Below, in pieces: positions 54,715-63,656 of a stretch of DNA of 64,000 nt. Both the position numbers and the translations under genes were made by a program. Origin of the DNA: Chryseobacterium jejuense (GTDB taxonomy: Bacteria; Bacteroidota; Bacteroidia; Flavobacteriales; Weeksellaceae). Within the stretch, counting starts at the first letter, position 1. Each line of letters begins with the position of its first letter. The notes below the pieces were generated by a model. That model was not told the DNA's origin. It made no database searches and saw only the letters and a program-made list of their open reading frames with translations. The stretch spans positions 1-64,000 of the forward strand of contig NZ_JAGIPR010000006.1 in NCBI RefSeq assembly GCF_017877355.1, given 5' to 3'.

Positions 54715-55848
54715 TCATCTCAAAACTTCAGAAAAGAAGTTTATTAAAAGTTCTCTATTGATTTCAGGTTTATAGATAAATTCGTGTGAGCCATTTTCTA
54801 TGGTCTGAAAGATCCATCCTTTTGCCTTAGATTTATTTTGATTATAAATTTTCAGTACATCATCATAACTAAATACATAATCATCTTTTGCATTAATAGT
54901 GTACAATGGATGATCTTCCGTAATATTTTCAAATGGGATAGCTCCAATATTTAATACGGGATTTGGAGCAAAGGCATAAAACGCTTTGAATGGAGTTTCT
55001 TTCCGGGATGCAAACCAGAATGCAGCAGTTCCGCCATTGGACATACCTCCCAAATAAATTCTATTTTTATCTATGTTATATTTTTTTTCAACATCCTTCA
55101 GGATTGTAAAAATATTTTCAAAGGCTTTCTGTTGATTCATCCAACCAAAATCTTTTTTAGCGAAAGGATAAACAATAATTGCATTGAAATGATCACCCAC
55201 AGAAAAAATGGGTTCTTTTTTCACATCTGGATTTTGATTGTAGAAATCATTCAGGGAATTGACTCCTCCATGAAGAAAGAAAATAACTTTCACTGGCTTT
55301 GAAGACTTGTATCTTTTTGGAACGAAAACTATATAAGGAGCTTTCAACCCCTCGGGTTCTGTAAAATACAAAGCAAATCCGGATGGTGCCTGATTAAAGG
55401 AAATACTTTCCATGATTTGGTTTTTAATAATTTCCTGATTCCAGTCTTCTATTTTCTGGTTCCTCAATTTTTCTATTTGAGTCACCTTACTTTCCAGATC
55501 TCTTAAAAGTTGTTTAAACTCTATATTCTGACTTAGATTTTTAAACCGTTCATTGGTCTGTAGGAAAATAACTTCATTCCTGCTTTTTCCAAGTCCGAGT
55601 TTAGCTCCTTTCTTAAGCCATTCAAGAGCTGTTTTTGTATCATTACAATTGGCAGCAGCAGAAGCCGCACTTACATAATCATAAAGCCCAATTTCAGATT
55701 GCAAGTTAAAAGCATCTTTAAAATTTGAAAGAGCAGCACAATATTCTTTTGCCTGTAAATTGGATGTAGCTTCCTTCATCAAAGCTTCATAAGACTGTGA
55801 AAATGCATTTGAGAAGCATAACAGGCATGATAATAATACGGTTTTCAT
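54715..55848 (-). CDS. Exported alpha/beta hydrolase with N-terminal TPR-like region
   Basis: The 377-residue protein has a signal peptide (VLLSCLLCFSNAFSQ). Residues about 20-110 form helical repeats of the TPR kind (EALMKEATSNLQAKEYCAALSNFKDAF). A C-terminal hydrolase domain follows, with oxyanion FFLHGGVNS, nucleophile YLGGMSNGGTAAF, Asp in NAKDDYVFS and His in IENGSHEF. It resembles dienelactone hydrolases or feruloyl-type esterases. Substrate unknown. It is the last of three minus-strand genes starting at 57200. Confidence 0.82.
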   Translation of the reverse strand: MKTVLLSCLLCFSNAFSQSYEALMKEATSNLQAKEYCAALSNFKDAFNLQSEIGLYDYVSAASAAANCNDTKTALEWLKKGAKLGLGKSRNEVIFLQTNERFKNLSQNIEFKQLLRDLESKVTQIEKLRNQKIEDWNQEIIKNQIMESISFNQAPSGFALYFTEPEGLKAPYIVFVPKRYKSSKPVKVIFFLHGGVNSLNDFYNQNPDVKKEPIFSVGDHFNAIIVYPFAKKDFGWMNQQKAFENIFTILKDVEKKYNIDKNRIYLGGMSNGGTAAFWFASRKETPFKAFYAFAPNPVLNIGAIPFENITEDHPLYTINAKDDYVFSYDDVLKIYNQNKSKAKGWIFQTIENGSHEFIYKPEINRELLINFFSEVLR

Positions 55849-55904
55849 GTTATTTTTATTTCAAAAATAATCAATCCTTTTTACTCTTTTATCTGACTTT
55901 ACGT

Positions 55905-56486
55905 TTATTTCTCCAGTGAAATCTTTTTCCTGATCTTGCTTAAAAATTCGTGAGTAATTCCAAGATAAGATGCAACCTGTTGTTGGGTAAGTTTCTGCTC
56001 AAGCCCGGGATATTTTTCCAAAAATTCAAGATAGCGTCTATCAGCAGTTTTACCGGTTAAAGAAAGAATTCTTCTCTGAAGTGCCACTGATGAACGTTGA
56101 TTCATAATTCTAAATAGTTTTTCAGTTTGAGGCATTATCTCATAGAGTTCTTCCTTATCTTTTTTTGAGATCATTAAGACTTCACTATCCATAAGGGCTT
56201 CAATGTTTAAAATACTGGGAACATCATTAAGCAGACTATCAATATCCGTGATCCACCACTCTTCTACTGCAAAATATAAAGTCTGTTCAAATCCATTTTC
56301 ATTAAGATAATAGATTTTGAAACACCCATTCAGAACAAAACCTTCAAAAAGACAATAATCTCCTTCTTTCAGAACAATTTCTTTCTTCTTAAAACTTTTC
56401 AATTGGAAAGGTGCAGAAAACTGCTTGAAATCTTCCTTAGAAAGATCAATATAGCGGCTGATATTTTTGTAAAGCAGATTGAACAT
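55905..56486 (-). CDS. Crp/Fnr family transcriptional regulator
   Basis: A cyclic-nucleotide-binding-like sensor (about 10-125; EIVLKEGDYCLFEGFVLNGCFKIYYLNENGFEQTLYF) precedes a C-terminal winged helix (KLTQQQVASYLGITHEFLSKIRKKI). The sensor lacks the iron-sulphur cysteines of FNR. The ATG at 56486 (MFNLLYKN) is preferred over 56501. It follows the isochorismatase-like gene by 69 bp and is likely its regulator. A 16-bp dyad upstream of that gene is a candidate site. Confidence 0.9.
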   Translation of the reverse strand: MFNLLYKNISRYIDLSKEDFKQFSAPFQLKSFKKKEIVLKEGDYCLFEGFVLNGCFKIYYLNENGFEQTLYFAVEEWWITDIDSLLNDVPSILNIEALMDSEVLMISKKDKEELYEIMPQTEKLFRIMNQRSSVALQRRILSLTGKTADRRYLEFLEKYPGLEQKLTQQQVASYLGITHEFLSKIRKKISLEK

Positions 56487-56555
56487 GATATTATTTAACA
56501 AAAATAAAGATACCCATATTCCTGGTATCTTTATTTATTAGTGTATCTGAAAATT

Positions 56556-57200
56556 TTATTTCTCTTTTAAAAAATCATTTGTATTTACGATATGGGCATA
56601 AAGATTACCCAATGCAGATATTCCTGCAAGAAAAGGTCTTTGAACTTCTGCGGCCTTTACTACCTTTCCATTAAGCTCCCTGTCCCTTGTTGCAGTAGCA
56701 TCGCCAATAATAGTGTTATTGAATCCAAAGTCAAAAGATGCTCTTGTGGTAGATTCTATACAAACATCTGTCATCATTCCGGTAATAATTAAGTTTTTAA
56801 TATTCTTGGACTGAAGGTAGCTCAACAGTTCTGTCTCTCTGAAACTGTTAGGAAAATGTTTTTCAATCACCTTTTCATTAGTCAAAGGAGAAACCAAGGA
56901 GTAAATTTCCGCTCCCGAAGTTCCCGGTAAGAAGAAAGTAGCTCCTTCATTGGTTGAGATATGACGGATATGAATGACAGGAAGATTGTTTTTCCTGAAA
57001 TACCCCAAAACCTGTTGAGTGTTTTTAGCTGCCTGTTCTGCTCCTTCCAATGTCATTTTTCCTCTGGGGAAGTAATCGTTCTGTACGTCGATAATTAATA
57101 ATGCTGTGCTTTCCATTTTTCTTTTTTGTTGTGCGTTAGTAGATACCAGTGATAATAAAACAAGACATAAAGCCAAAGTGCTTTTCAATAGATTTTTCAT
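56556..57200 (-). CDS. Exported isochorismatase-like cysteine hydrolase
   Basis: The 214-residue protein has a signal peptide (LALCLVLLSLVSTNAQ) before the core. The catalytic triad of the family is visible: Asp in ALLIIDVQNDYFP, Lys in EKHFPNSF and Cys in GMMTDVCIESTTR. Members hydrolyse nicotinamide, ureidoacrylate or isochorismate. The signal peptide is unusual for this family, though an internal ATG (MESTALL) could give a cytosolic form. Next to a Crp/Fnr gene on the same strand. Confidence 0.87.
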   Translation of the reverse strand: MKNLLKSTLALCLVLLSLVSTNAQQKRKMESTALLIIDVQNDYFPRGKMTLEGAEQAAKNTQQVLGYFRKNNLPVIHIRHISTNEGATFFLPGTSGAEIYSLVSPLTNEKVIEKHFPNSFRETELLSYLQSKNIKNLIITGMMTDVCIESTTRASFDFGFNNTIIGDATATRDRELNGKVVKAAEVQRPFLAGISALGNLYAHIVNTNDFLKEK

Positions 57201-57218
57201 TGCTTACATTTTATGGGA

Positions 57219-57226
57219 CAAAATTA
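57219..57226 (-). promoter_or_regulatory. Promoter -7 box of the hydrolase gene
   Basis: TAATTTTG on the minus strand fits TAnnTTTG and lies 19 bp before the ATG at 57200. Confidence 0.5.
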
Positions 57227-57247
57227 TCAGACCTATAGTTTCTAACC

Positions 57248-57263
57248 TTTGAACTAGTTCAAA
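57248..57263. promoter_or_regulatory. Perfect 16-bp palindrome, candidate operator
   Basis: TTTGAACTAGTTCAAA is its own reverse complement. It lies 48 bp upstream of the hydrolase ATG and 22 bp upstream of its -7 box. It is the right size for a dimeric regulator such as the Crp/Fnr protein encoded just downstream. Confidence 0.5.
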
Positions 57264-57552
57264 AAAATACTTCCTGCTTGAAAATTAAATCCCGAAGAAA
57301 AAACCTGACTTAAATATAGATTTTAAACTTAAGCTCCATTGTTTTTTGGAAAAATTATAAAGAAATACAAATCAATTAATATAATTTAACAGCTCTGTAT
57401 TTGGATAAACAAAAAAAATAACCCTATTTTTATTTCAGACAATATTTATAAGACAAAATATTTTTAAATCAACTTAAAACAATCGCAGTAAAAAGTGGTA
57501 TTACAAAATGTTTTTTGAAGAAAAAAGATTCTTTTTAGTATTGAAAAAACGT

Positions 57553-57560
57553 TAAATTTG
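57553..57560 (+). promoter_or_regulatory. Promoter -7 box of ftsK
   Basis: TAAATTTG fits TAnnTTTG and lies 14 bp before the ATG at 57575. No well-spaced upstream TTTG was found. Confidence 0.5.
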
Positions 57561-57574
57561 CCTCATTGATATTT

Positions 57575-60187
57575 ATGGATAAAAAGACACAAAAAAAACC
57601 GACTGAATTGCCTGAAAAAGGCAGAATTTTATCTAAGCCACGTATATTTTTCGGGCTTACTTTTATACTGTTCTCCGCTGTTCTTGCTTTATCGTTCATT
57701 TCCTATTTAATGAACTGGAAGGCAGACCAAAGCCAGGCAGGAACAATGCTGGATAAGAGTATAAAATCTTCAAACATCTTCGGTAAGGCCGGAGATTGGT
57801 TTGGAAATATTTTCATATTTGAAAGCATCGGTATAGCCTCATTTATTATAGCATTCCTATTTCTGGTTGTTGGAACTCTGATTCTTAAAAAGAAGACCTT
57901 CAAGCCATGGAAAACAATTGGTCATTCTCTGTTTTTCATTTGCTGGCTTCCTATTTTTATGGGAGCGCTTACCAAAGGACAAGGTGTTCTTGGAGGTGTT
58001 TACGGATACCAGGTTATGGATTACTTAAATGCAATTATCGGATCTGTAGGATTATGGACTGTATTGGCAGCAAGTATCCTTTTATATTTTATTCTTGAAT
58101 TTAATCTTCGCCCAAGTTCTATCAAAGCAAAACTAAGTAAGATCAACGAAAATACTATTGGAAAAGTAAAATCAATGATGCCTGATTCTAATGAGGACTT
58201 TGAATCAGATGAAGAATTAAAAGAAGAAATTAATGAAACAGAAATCGAAAAAGAAGTAGCTCCAAATGTTAAAGTAAGTGACATCACCAATTCTATATCT
58301 AATGGCTCCATCAATAAGGTTAAAGAACCGGAACCGGTAAATACTCCAAAAGGGTTCCCTGAAGTTCCGGCAACAAGTACTATTGAAACAATCACTACTC
58401 CTAATCATACTTCATTTGATAATGAGCCACAACAGGTTGCTCAACCTGTAAGCTTAAATCTTTCTACAAAGCCAACAATTCCGGTTTCAAGCCCGGAAGA
58501 TGCTTTTGATATGAACCCTGCTATTTCTATTCCTGTTCCTACTCCGGCTCCTGTAGTTCCTGCAACACCAGCGCCTGCACAGGAAAACATTAAGTTTAAT
58601 GTAGAAGTAGCCCCGGTAATTGATGTTTTGGATGATTCTGACAAAAAATCTCAGGAGCTTGTTGAAAAACATGGTTTGTATGATCATAAATTAGATCTGG
58701 CTAATTTCCAAATGCCGCCTGTTGAATTATTAAAAGATTATGGTAACGAGGAAATTTCCATCAACAAAGAAGAATTAGAAGAAAATAAAAACAAAATCGT
58801 TGGACTTCTGAAGAACTTCAACGTAGGAATTGCAGAGATTAAAGCGACCATTGGTCCAACAGTTACTTTATACGAGATTGTACCCGAAGCTGGAATCCGT
58901 GTTGCAGCCATTAAAAAGTTACAGGACGATATCGCATTAAACCTTTCTGCATTGGGAATCAGAATTATTGCTCCAATGCCAGGAAAAGGAACCATTGGTA
59001 TTGAAGTACCAAGAAAAAATCCTACGATGGTTTCTATGCGTTCTGTAATTGCCTCTCATAAATTCCAGAATACGGATATGGATCTTCCGGTGGTTTTCGG
59101 AAAAACGATTTCCAACGAGATCTTTATGGCTGACCTTTCAAAAATGCCTCACTTATTGATGGCTGGAGCAACAGGACAAGGTAAGTCTGTCGGGATTAAT
59201 GCAATCCTTACTTCCCTACTCTACAAGAAGCATCCAAGCGAACTTAAATTCGTAATGGTTGACCCTAAAAAAGTGGAACTTTCTCTATATTCAAAAATTG
59301 AAAGACATTATTTAGCAAAATTACCGGATGCTGAAGAAGCCATTATCACAGATACCAATAAAGTAATCAATACCCTGAACTCCTTGTGTATTGAAATGGA
59401 TACAAGATATGACCTTCTTAAGAATGCTTTCTGTAAAAACCTTAAAGAATACAACAAGAAGTTTGCGGAAAGAAAATTAAATCCTGAAAACGGACACCGT
59501 TTCCTTCCTTATATTGTATTGGTAGTAGACGAGTTTGCAGACTTAATTATGACTGCAGGAAAAGAAGTTGAATTACCGATTGCCAGATTAGCACAGCTTG
59601 CAAGAGCTGTAGGTATCCACCTAATTGTTGCAACTCAGAGACCATCCGTGAATGTAATTACAGGTATGATTAAAGCCAACTTCCCGGCAAGAGCTGCCTT
59701 TAGAGTAATATCAAGTGTAGACTCAAGAACGATCCTTGATTCTCCGGGAGCAGATCAGCTGATTGGTAAAGGAGATATGCTTTATTTCAACGGTAATGAA
59801 ATACTAAGACTTCAGTGTGCTTTTGTAGATACTCCGGAAGTTGAAAGACTTGCAGAATTCATTGGAGAACAGAAAGGATATTCATCTGCATTCCTTCTGC
59901 CGGAATATGTTTCAGAAGATGCGAACAGTTCTGCTGTAGGTGCTTTTGATCCTAATGAAAAGGATGCATTATTTGAAGAAGCTGCAAGAATTATTGTTTC
60001 TACCCAACAGGGATCCACTTCAATGCTTCAGAGACAATTGAAACTTGGATACAACAGAGCCGGAAGAATCATGGATCAGCTAGAAGCAAGTGGTATTGTA
60101 GGCGGTTTCAATGGAGCTAAAGCAAGAGAAGTTATCATCAGTGACCTTCATTCTTTGGAACAGTTTTTGGAAGATCTGCGTAGTTAA
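57575..60187 (+). CDS. ftsK: DNA translocase FtsK
   Basis: The 870-residue protein (from the ATG at 57575; a TTG at 57566 in frame is less likely) pumps chromosome ends across the division septum. Four membrane segments (about 30-180) are followed by an acidic and proline-rich linker, an alpha-beta region, the RecA-like motor with Walker A GATGQGKS at about residue 530 and Walker B-like VLVVDEFADL, and a C-terminal gamma winged helix (STSMLQRQLKLGYNRAGRIMDQLE) for KOPS recognition. It heads a run with lolA and the permease gene. Confidence 0.96.
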   Translation: MDKKTQKKPTELPEKGRILSKPRIFFGLTFILFSAVLALSFISYLMNWKADQSQAGTMLDKSIKSSNIFGKAGDWFGNIFIFESIGIASFIIAFLFLVVGTLILKKKTFKPWKTIGHSLFFICWLPIFMGALTKGQGVLGGVYGYQVMDYLNAIIGSVGLWTVLAASILLYFILEFNLRPSSIKAKLSKINENTIGKVKSMMPDSNEDFESDEELKEEINETEIEKEVAPNVKVSDITNSISNGSINKVKEPEPVNTPKGFPEVPATSTIETITTPNHTSFDNEPQQVAQPVSLNLSTKPTIPVSSPEDAFDMNPAISIPVPTPAPVVPATPAPAQENIKFNVEVAPVIDVLDDSDKKSQELVEKHGLYDHKLDLANFQMPPVELLKDYGNEEISINKEELEENKNKIVGLLKNFNVGIAEIKATIGPTVTLYEIVPEAGIRVAAIKKLQDDIALNLSALGIRIIAPMPGKGTIGIEVPRKNPTMVSMRSVIASHKFQNTDMDLPVVFGKTISNEIFMADLSKMPHLLMAGATGQGKSVGINAILTSLLYKKHPSELKFVMVDPKKVELSLYSKIERHYLAKLPDAEEAIITDTNKVINTLNSLCIEMDTRYDLLKNAFCKNLKEYNKKFAERKLNPENGHRFLPYIVLVVDEFADLIMTAGKEVELPIARLAQLARAVGIHLIVATQRPSVNVITGMIKANFPARAAFRVISSVDSRTILDSPGADQLIGKGDMLYFNGNEILRLQCAFVDTPEVERLAEFIGEQKGYSSAFLLPEYVSEDANSSAVGAFDPNEKDALFEEAARIIVSTQQGSTSMLQRQLKLGYNRAGRIMDQLEASGIVGGFNGAKAREVIISDLHSLEQFLEDLRS

Positions 60188-60253
60188 AGGGAAAATGTCA
60201 AAATCTTTAACCTTGAAAGTTTAAAATTATCTAAAGATTATTAAATAAGAAAA

Positions 60254-60901
60254 ATGAAAAATATTATTTCAAAAGTTATATTGGGAAGTTTTGTTGTAGG
60301 TGCAGTAGGTATGGCAAATGCTCAGAAAATAGATGCAAAAGCTAAAAAGATATTGGATGATATTACAGCCAACTATAATTCTAAAAAGAATTCTTACTTC
60401 AAATTTTCTTTTGGAAGCGGACTGAACGGACAGGTTAACAAAACAGAACCTGGTATCTATTATACTGCCGGAGATAAATACAAACTGAAGATTATGGATA
60501 CGGAACAAATCTTCGATGGAAATAAAATCTACAACATCAATGCAGATGATATGGAAGTAACCATTGCAAAGCCTAACGGAAACAGTGCCATGTTCTCCCC
60601 TATCAACTATCTTACTACCTACAGAAACGAATACAACGTAACTTATAATGGTAAGAAAACAGTAAATGGTGTAAATGCAGATTTCATTAAGCTTACTCCG
60701 ATAAAAGCAAATGGAATCCAATTTGTTTACATTTTTGTAGACTCTGTGAAAAAGCAAATGGTAAAACTGGAACAGCACGGAAATAATAAAGACGTTGCAG
60801 TAATTGCGATTAAAGAGTACAAAGAGAATCAGGATCTGGATCCTAATATGTTCGTTTTCGACAAAAATAAGTTCAAAAACTACGTAATTACAGAACTTTA
60901 A
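60254..60901 (+). CDS. lolA: LolA-like outer membrane lipoprotein carrier
   Basis: The 215-residue protein has a signal peptide (ILGSFVVGAVGMANAQ), then AKKILDDITANYNSKKNSYFKFSF, GIYYTAGDKYKLKIMDTEQIFDG and DMEVTIAKPNG, matching the LolA-type half-barrel. It would ferry lipoproteins from the inner to the outer membrane. The position between ftsK and an LptF/G gene is a Bacteroidetes pattern. Distant members of this fold are common, so the precise role is likely but not certain. Confidence 0.85.
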   Translation: MKNIISKVILGSFVVGAVGMANAQKIDAKAKKILDDITANYNSKKNSYFKFSFGSGLNGQVNKTEPGIYYTAGDKYKLKIMDTEQIFDGNKIYNINADDMEVTIAKPNGNSAMFSPINYLTTYRNEYNVTYNGKKTVNGVNADFIKLTPIKANGIQFVYIFVDSVKKQMVKLEQHGNNKDVAVIAIKEYKENQDLDPNMFVFDKNKFKNYVITEL

Positions 60902-60970
60902 AAGTTGAAAATCAAAAGGGTAAATTCACCTTTTGGGAATTTCACTTCAGAAAAAAAATAACAAAATATA

Positions 60971-60996
60971 AAAGCCGCAAGTTTGCGGCTTTTTGA
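60971..60996 (+). terminator. Terminator of the ftsK-lolA unit
   Basis: AAAGCCGCAA, a two-base loop and TTGCGGCTTT form a 10-bp stem followed by Ts. It separates lolA from the permease gene. Confidence 0.85.
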
Positions 60997-61009
60997 TTAA
61001 TTTTGGTGC

Positions 61010-62467
61010 ATGTTAAAAATACTAGACAAATATATTATAAAAACCTTCTTTGGACCGTTTTTCTTTATATTCAGCGTATTGTTTTTCATTTTCATTGTAA
61101 ACATTATCTGGGTTCAATTAGGACAGTTTATGGGAAAAGGATTAAGCTACTGGCAGATCCTGAAACTTCTTTTTTACCTTGGGGTAAACGTTATCAGTAT
61201 GGTTCTTCCGCTCACGATTCTTCTGGCGAGTATCATGTCATTTGGAGAATTTGGAGAACGTTATGAGCTGGCGGCCATGAAAGCGGCAGGAATTCCCCTT
61301 ACCAGAGTAATGGCACCTCTGTTAGGAATTACTACGATTCTTGCCATCATGCTGTTTTTCTTCTCCAACAATATTATTCCGGATTTTCAGAGGAAGGCAA
61401 AGAATATGCTTTTTAATATTGCTCAAACAAAACCTGCGATCAACTTTACTCCCGGGCAGTTCATTGACCAAATCCCAGGATACATGGTGAAGTTCGACAA
61501 GATCTATGGGGAGAACGGAGAAAATATTGAAGGTGTTTTTGTTCATAAAAAAGCCAATACTTACGAAAACCAGCAATCTGTTGTGGCTGAAAAAGGAAAA
61601 TTTGTACCGGCAGCCAATAAGAATTTTCTAAAACTAATCCTTTATAATGGATATGTATTTGAAGATAATTTTGCAGGAAAAGGAGAAGATGTAAGAAAAA
61701 AACAGCCTGACCAGGCAATTAAGTTCGATACTCTCGTGAATCACTTTGACATTAGTGAGCTCATCAACAAGGCCATCGAAAAAGAGCAGATTACGGATGA
61801 TTATCGTTTTCAAACTTATAATGAACTTAATACAACCATTGCAGTCAGTAAAAAGGAAAATGCATTGTTCTTTAAGGGTGTAGGAACTGATGTTTTAAAC
61901 CAAACCAATAGTGTAATTGCTTATATGGATCAGTCTAACAAACCTAAAGTAGCGCCAAAAGCACAGATAAAAATGGATACTGTAAAAAGTGATAAAAAGC
62001 TTGAAATGATTTACAGTTCCTACAACAGACTTGAAAATCTGAAATCAACACTTGAGGTTAAAAAGAATGAGTTCAGTACTAATGTAAAATACTTCAGTAA
62101 GGTTGTTATTTATCAGCAGAGATACATCTCTTATTCAGTTACCTGTCTTATTTTCTTTCTGATTGGTGCAAGTTTGGGATCTATCATCAGAAAAGGAGGA
62201 ATGGGACTTCCGGTAATTATAGCGATTGTTATCTTCATCATTTTCTATGTGATTAATGTTGGGGTGGAAAACATGTCCTGGAGTGGTAAAATAAACCCTT
62301 ATTTAGCAGCATGGCTTCCTAATTTCATTCTATTTCCATTCGGAGTATGGATGACTTATAAAGCGCTTACAGATTCACAGTTGTTTGATGCAGAAAAATA
62401 CAAAGTCCTGCTCAAACCGATTACAAAAAGATTCTCAAAAAGTAAAGAGCATAAGAGATATCAATAA
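61010..62467 (+). CDS. LptF/LptG family permease
   Basis: The 485-residue protein begins MLKILDKYIIKTFFGPFFFIF and has three membrane segments at each end with a central periplasmic domain. It fits the YjgP/YjgQ family that forms the membrane part of the LPS export machine with LptB. PLTILLASIMSFGEFGERYELAAMKAAGIPLTRVMAPL is the typical coupling-helix region. A second permease is not in the window, so LptF or LptG cannot be chosen. Confidence 0.9.
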   Translation: MLKILDKYIIKTFFGPFFFIFSVLFFIFIVNIIWVQLGQFMGKGLSYWQILKLLFYLGVNVISMVLPLTILLASIMSFGEFGERYELAAMKAAGIPLTRVMAPLLGITTILAIMLFFFSNNIIPDFQRKAKNMLFNIAQTKPAINFTPGQFIDQIPGYMVKFDKIYGENGENIEGVFVHKKANTYENQQSVVAEKGKFVPAANKNFLKLILYNGYVFEDNFAGKGEDVRKKQPDQAIKFDTLVNHFDISELINKAIEKEQITDDYRFQTYNELNTTIAVSKKENALFFKGVGTDVLNQTNSVIAYMDQSNKPKVAPKAQIKMDTVKSDKKLEMIYSSYNRLENLKSTLEVKKNEFSTNVKYFSKVVIYQQRYISYSVTCLIFFLIGASLGSIIRKGGMGLPVIIAIVIFIIFYVINVGVENMSWSGKINPYLAAWLPNFILFPFGVWMTYKALTDSQLFDAEKYKVLLKPITKRFSKSKEHKRYQ

Positions 62468-62518
62468 TTTCAAGAAACAGACAGGCCCGGAAAATCCGGG
62501 CCTGTTTGTTTCTTGAAA
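62468..62518 (+). terminator. Very long hairpin after the Lpt permease gene
   Basis: Arms of 23 bases (62468-62490 and 62496-62518) pair with a single G-T wobble around a five-base loop. The GC-rich tip is ACAGGCCCGG/CCGGGCCTGT. It starts right after the stop codon and is followed by no T run beyond the stem itself, so it may block transcription or protect the mRNA end. Confidence 0.75.
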
Positions 62519-62781
62519 TCCGGAAGAGAGAAGCAGAAAGTTCATATTGGCCATTTCATCAATAAAGATAAATAGATTTTAAAGTAGTTCTGGAGACTTA
62601 TGATTCTTGATTTTTATTCACCCTAAAAATTTATACTTTTCCTTCCCTTAAAAACGAACTCGACCTGCTGGGTAAACGACTATAAACTTCCCTCTTCCAG
62701 CCTCCAGCTTCCAACGTTTCAAAAACTATTTTCCCAGAAACGATAAAAGATTATATTTGTAAAAAATAAAACTGTAACTAC
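62519..62781. other. Gap before the secreted protein gene at 62782
   Basis: The stretch ends with a TATATTTG box (62752-62759) that fits TAnnTTTG and should drive the gene at 62782. A TTCCAGCCTCCAGCTTCC string (62696-62713) resembles one in the efflux operon spacer. No gene is seen. Confidence 0.45.
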
Positions 62782-63579
62782 ATGAAAAAAGTACTGGCTT
62801 TAAGCCTGTTTGCAATGGTTTCTTTAAATGCTTACGCACAGGAAGACAACAACACGGATTATGCATTAAGAGGCGATGAAATATATGGTTATATTATAGA
62901 CAAAAGTGGTAAAAAAACCGAAGGGATCGTAAGACTGAACGGAGATGCCATGTCTCCCTGGGACAATCAGAAGAAAGTAAAATTTGTTGCCGTATCTGAC
63001 ATTGATAAATCTAAAAAGAAACAGAAGTTTAAAACACTGGATACTGATGACATCAAAGAATATGTTGCTATTGATAATGACAATAGCGAAAGGCACTTTG
63101 AAAACATTAAGTACACTAATACCAAAGAAGGATTCAATACAGCAACAGGAGGTTTAAGCGGTAATATCAAAGCTTTTAATAACCTTACAAAAAGCACACA
63201 GTTTGCCGAAATCGTAACAGACGGCAAGATTAAGGTATATAAATTATATGGTTATCCTACTACCTTTTCAGCCGGAATCAGCCAAATTGCTGCCGCCGAT
63301 GCAGAAACCAAGAAAATGAGAGAAAACCCATCTTATATCTACAGTAAAAAAGGTGGTAAAATTGAAGAACTTACTTTAGCCAAAGCCAAAATAATCATTG
63401 GAGACTGCAGCTATACTAAAAGCAAAATGACCAGTGGTACTTATGCTTCCCTAAAAAATGACGAAAAGAAAAGATCTGGTCTTGGCAGACTGATTAAAAG
63501 CCAGATTGACGATGTTATGTCAAACATCCCGGAAATTGTAGAGGAAGTCATTATGGATTACAATAAAAACTGTAAATAA
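62782..63579 (+). CDS. Secreted protein of unknown function
   Basis: The 265-residue protein has a signal peptide (VLALSLFAMVSLNAYAQ). The mature part is lysine-rich with GDEIYGYIIDKSGKKTEGIVRLNGD at the start, and no motif I recognise; it has two cysteines (GDCS and the last-but-one residue). It is monocistronic, with a promoter box upstream and a shared terminator downstream. Proteins of this type recur in Chryseobacterium as conserved hypotheticals. Confidence 0.75.
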   Translation: MKKVLALSLFAMVSLNAYAQEDNNTDYALRGDEIYGYIIDKSGKKTEGIVRLNGDAMSPWDNQKKVKFVAVSDIDKSKKKQKFKTLDTDDIKEYVAIDNDNSERHFENIKYTNTKEGFNTATGGLSGNIKAFNNLTKSTQFAEIVTDGKIKVYKLYGYPTTFSAGISQIAAADAETKKMRENPSYIYSKKGGKIEELTLAKAKIIIGDCSYTKSKMTSGTYASLKNDEKKRSGLGRLIKSQIDDVMSNIPEIVEEVIMDYNKNCK

Positions 63580-63595
63580 ATTACTAAATATGATA

Positions 63596-63628
63596 AAGAG
63601 ACTACCAGAATCTGGAGTCTCTTTTTTG
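63596..63628. terminator. Terminator between the convergent last two genes
   Basis: AAGAGACTACCAGA and TCTGGAGTCTCTT pair with one bulged base, followed by TTTTTTG on the plus strand. Confidence 0.75.
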
Positions 63629-63656
63629 TTAAAAATCGAATTTATTTAATGAATGA

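Larger units (their letters stand above)
57201..57574. other. Divergent gap between hydrolase and ftsK genes
   Basis: This 374-bp region holds the hydrolase -7 box (57219-57226), a 16-bp palindrome (57248-57263) and a TAAATTTG box (57553-57560) for ftsK. The rest is AT-rich with no gene seen. Confidence 0.6.
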
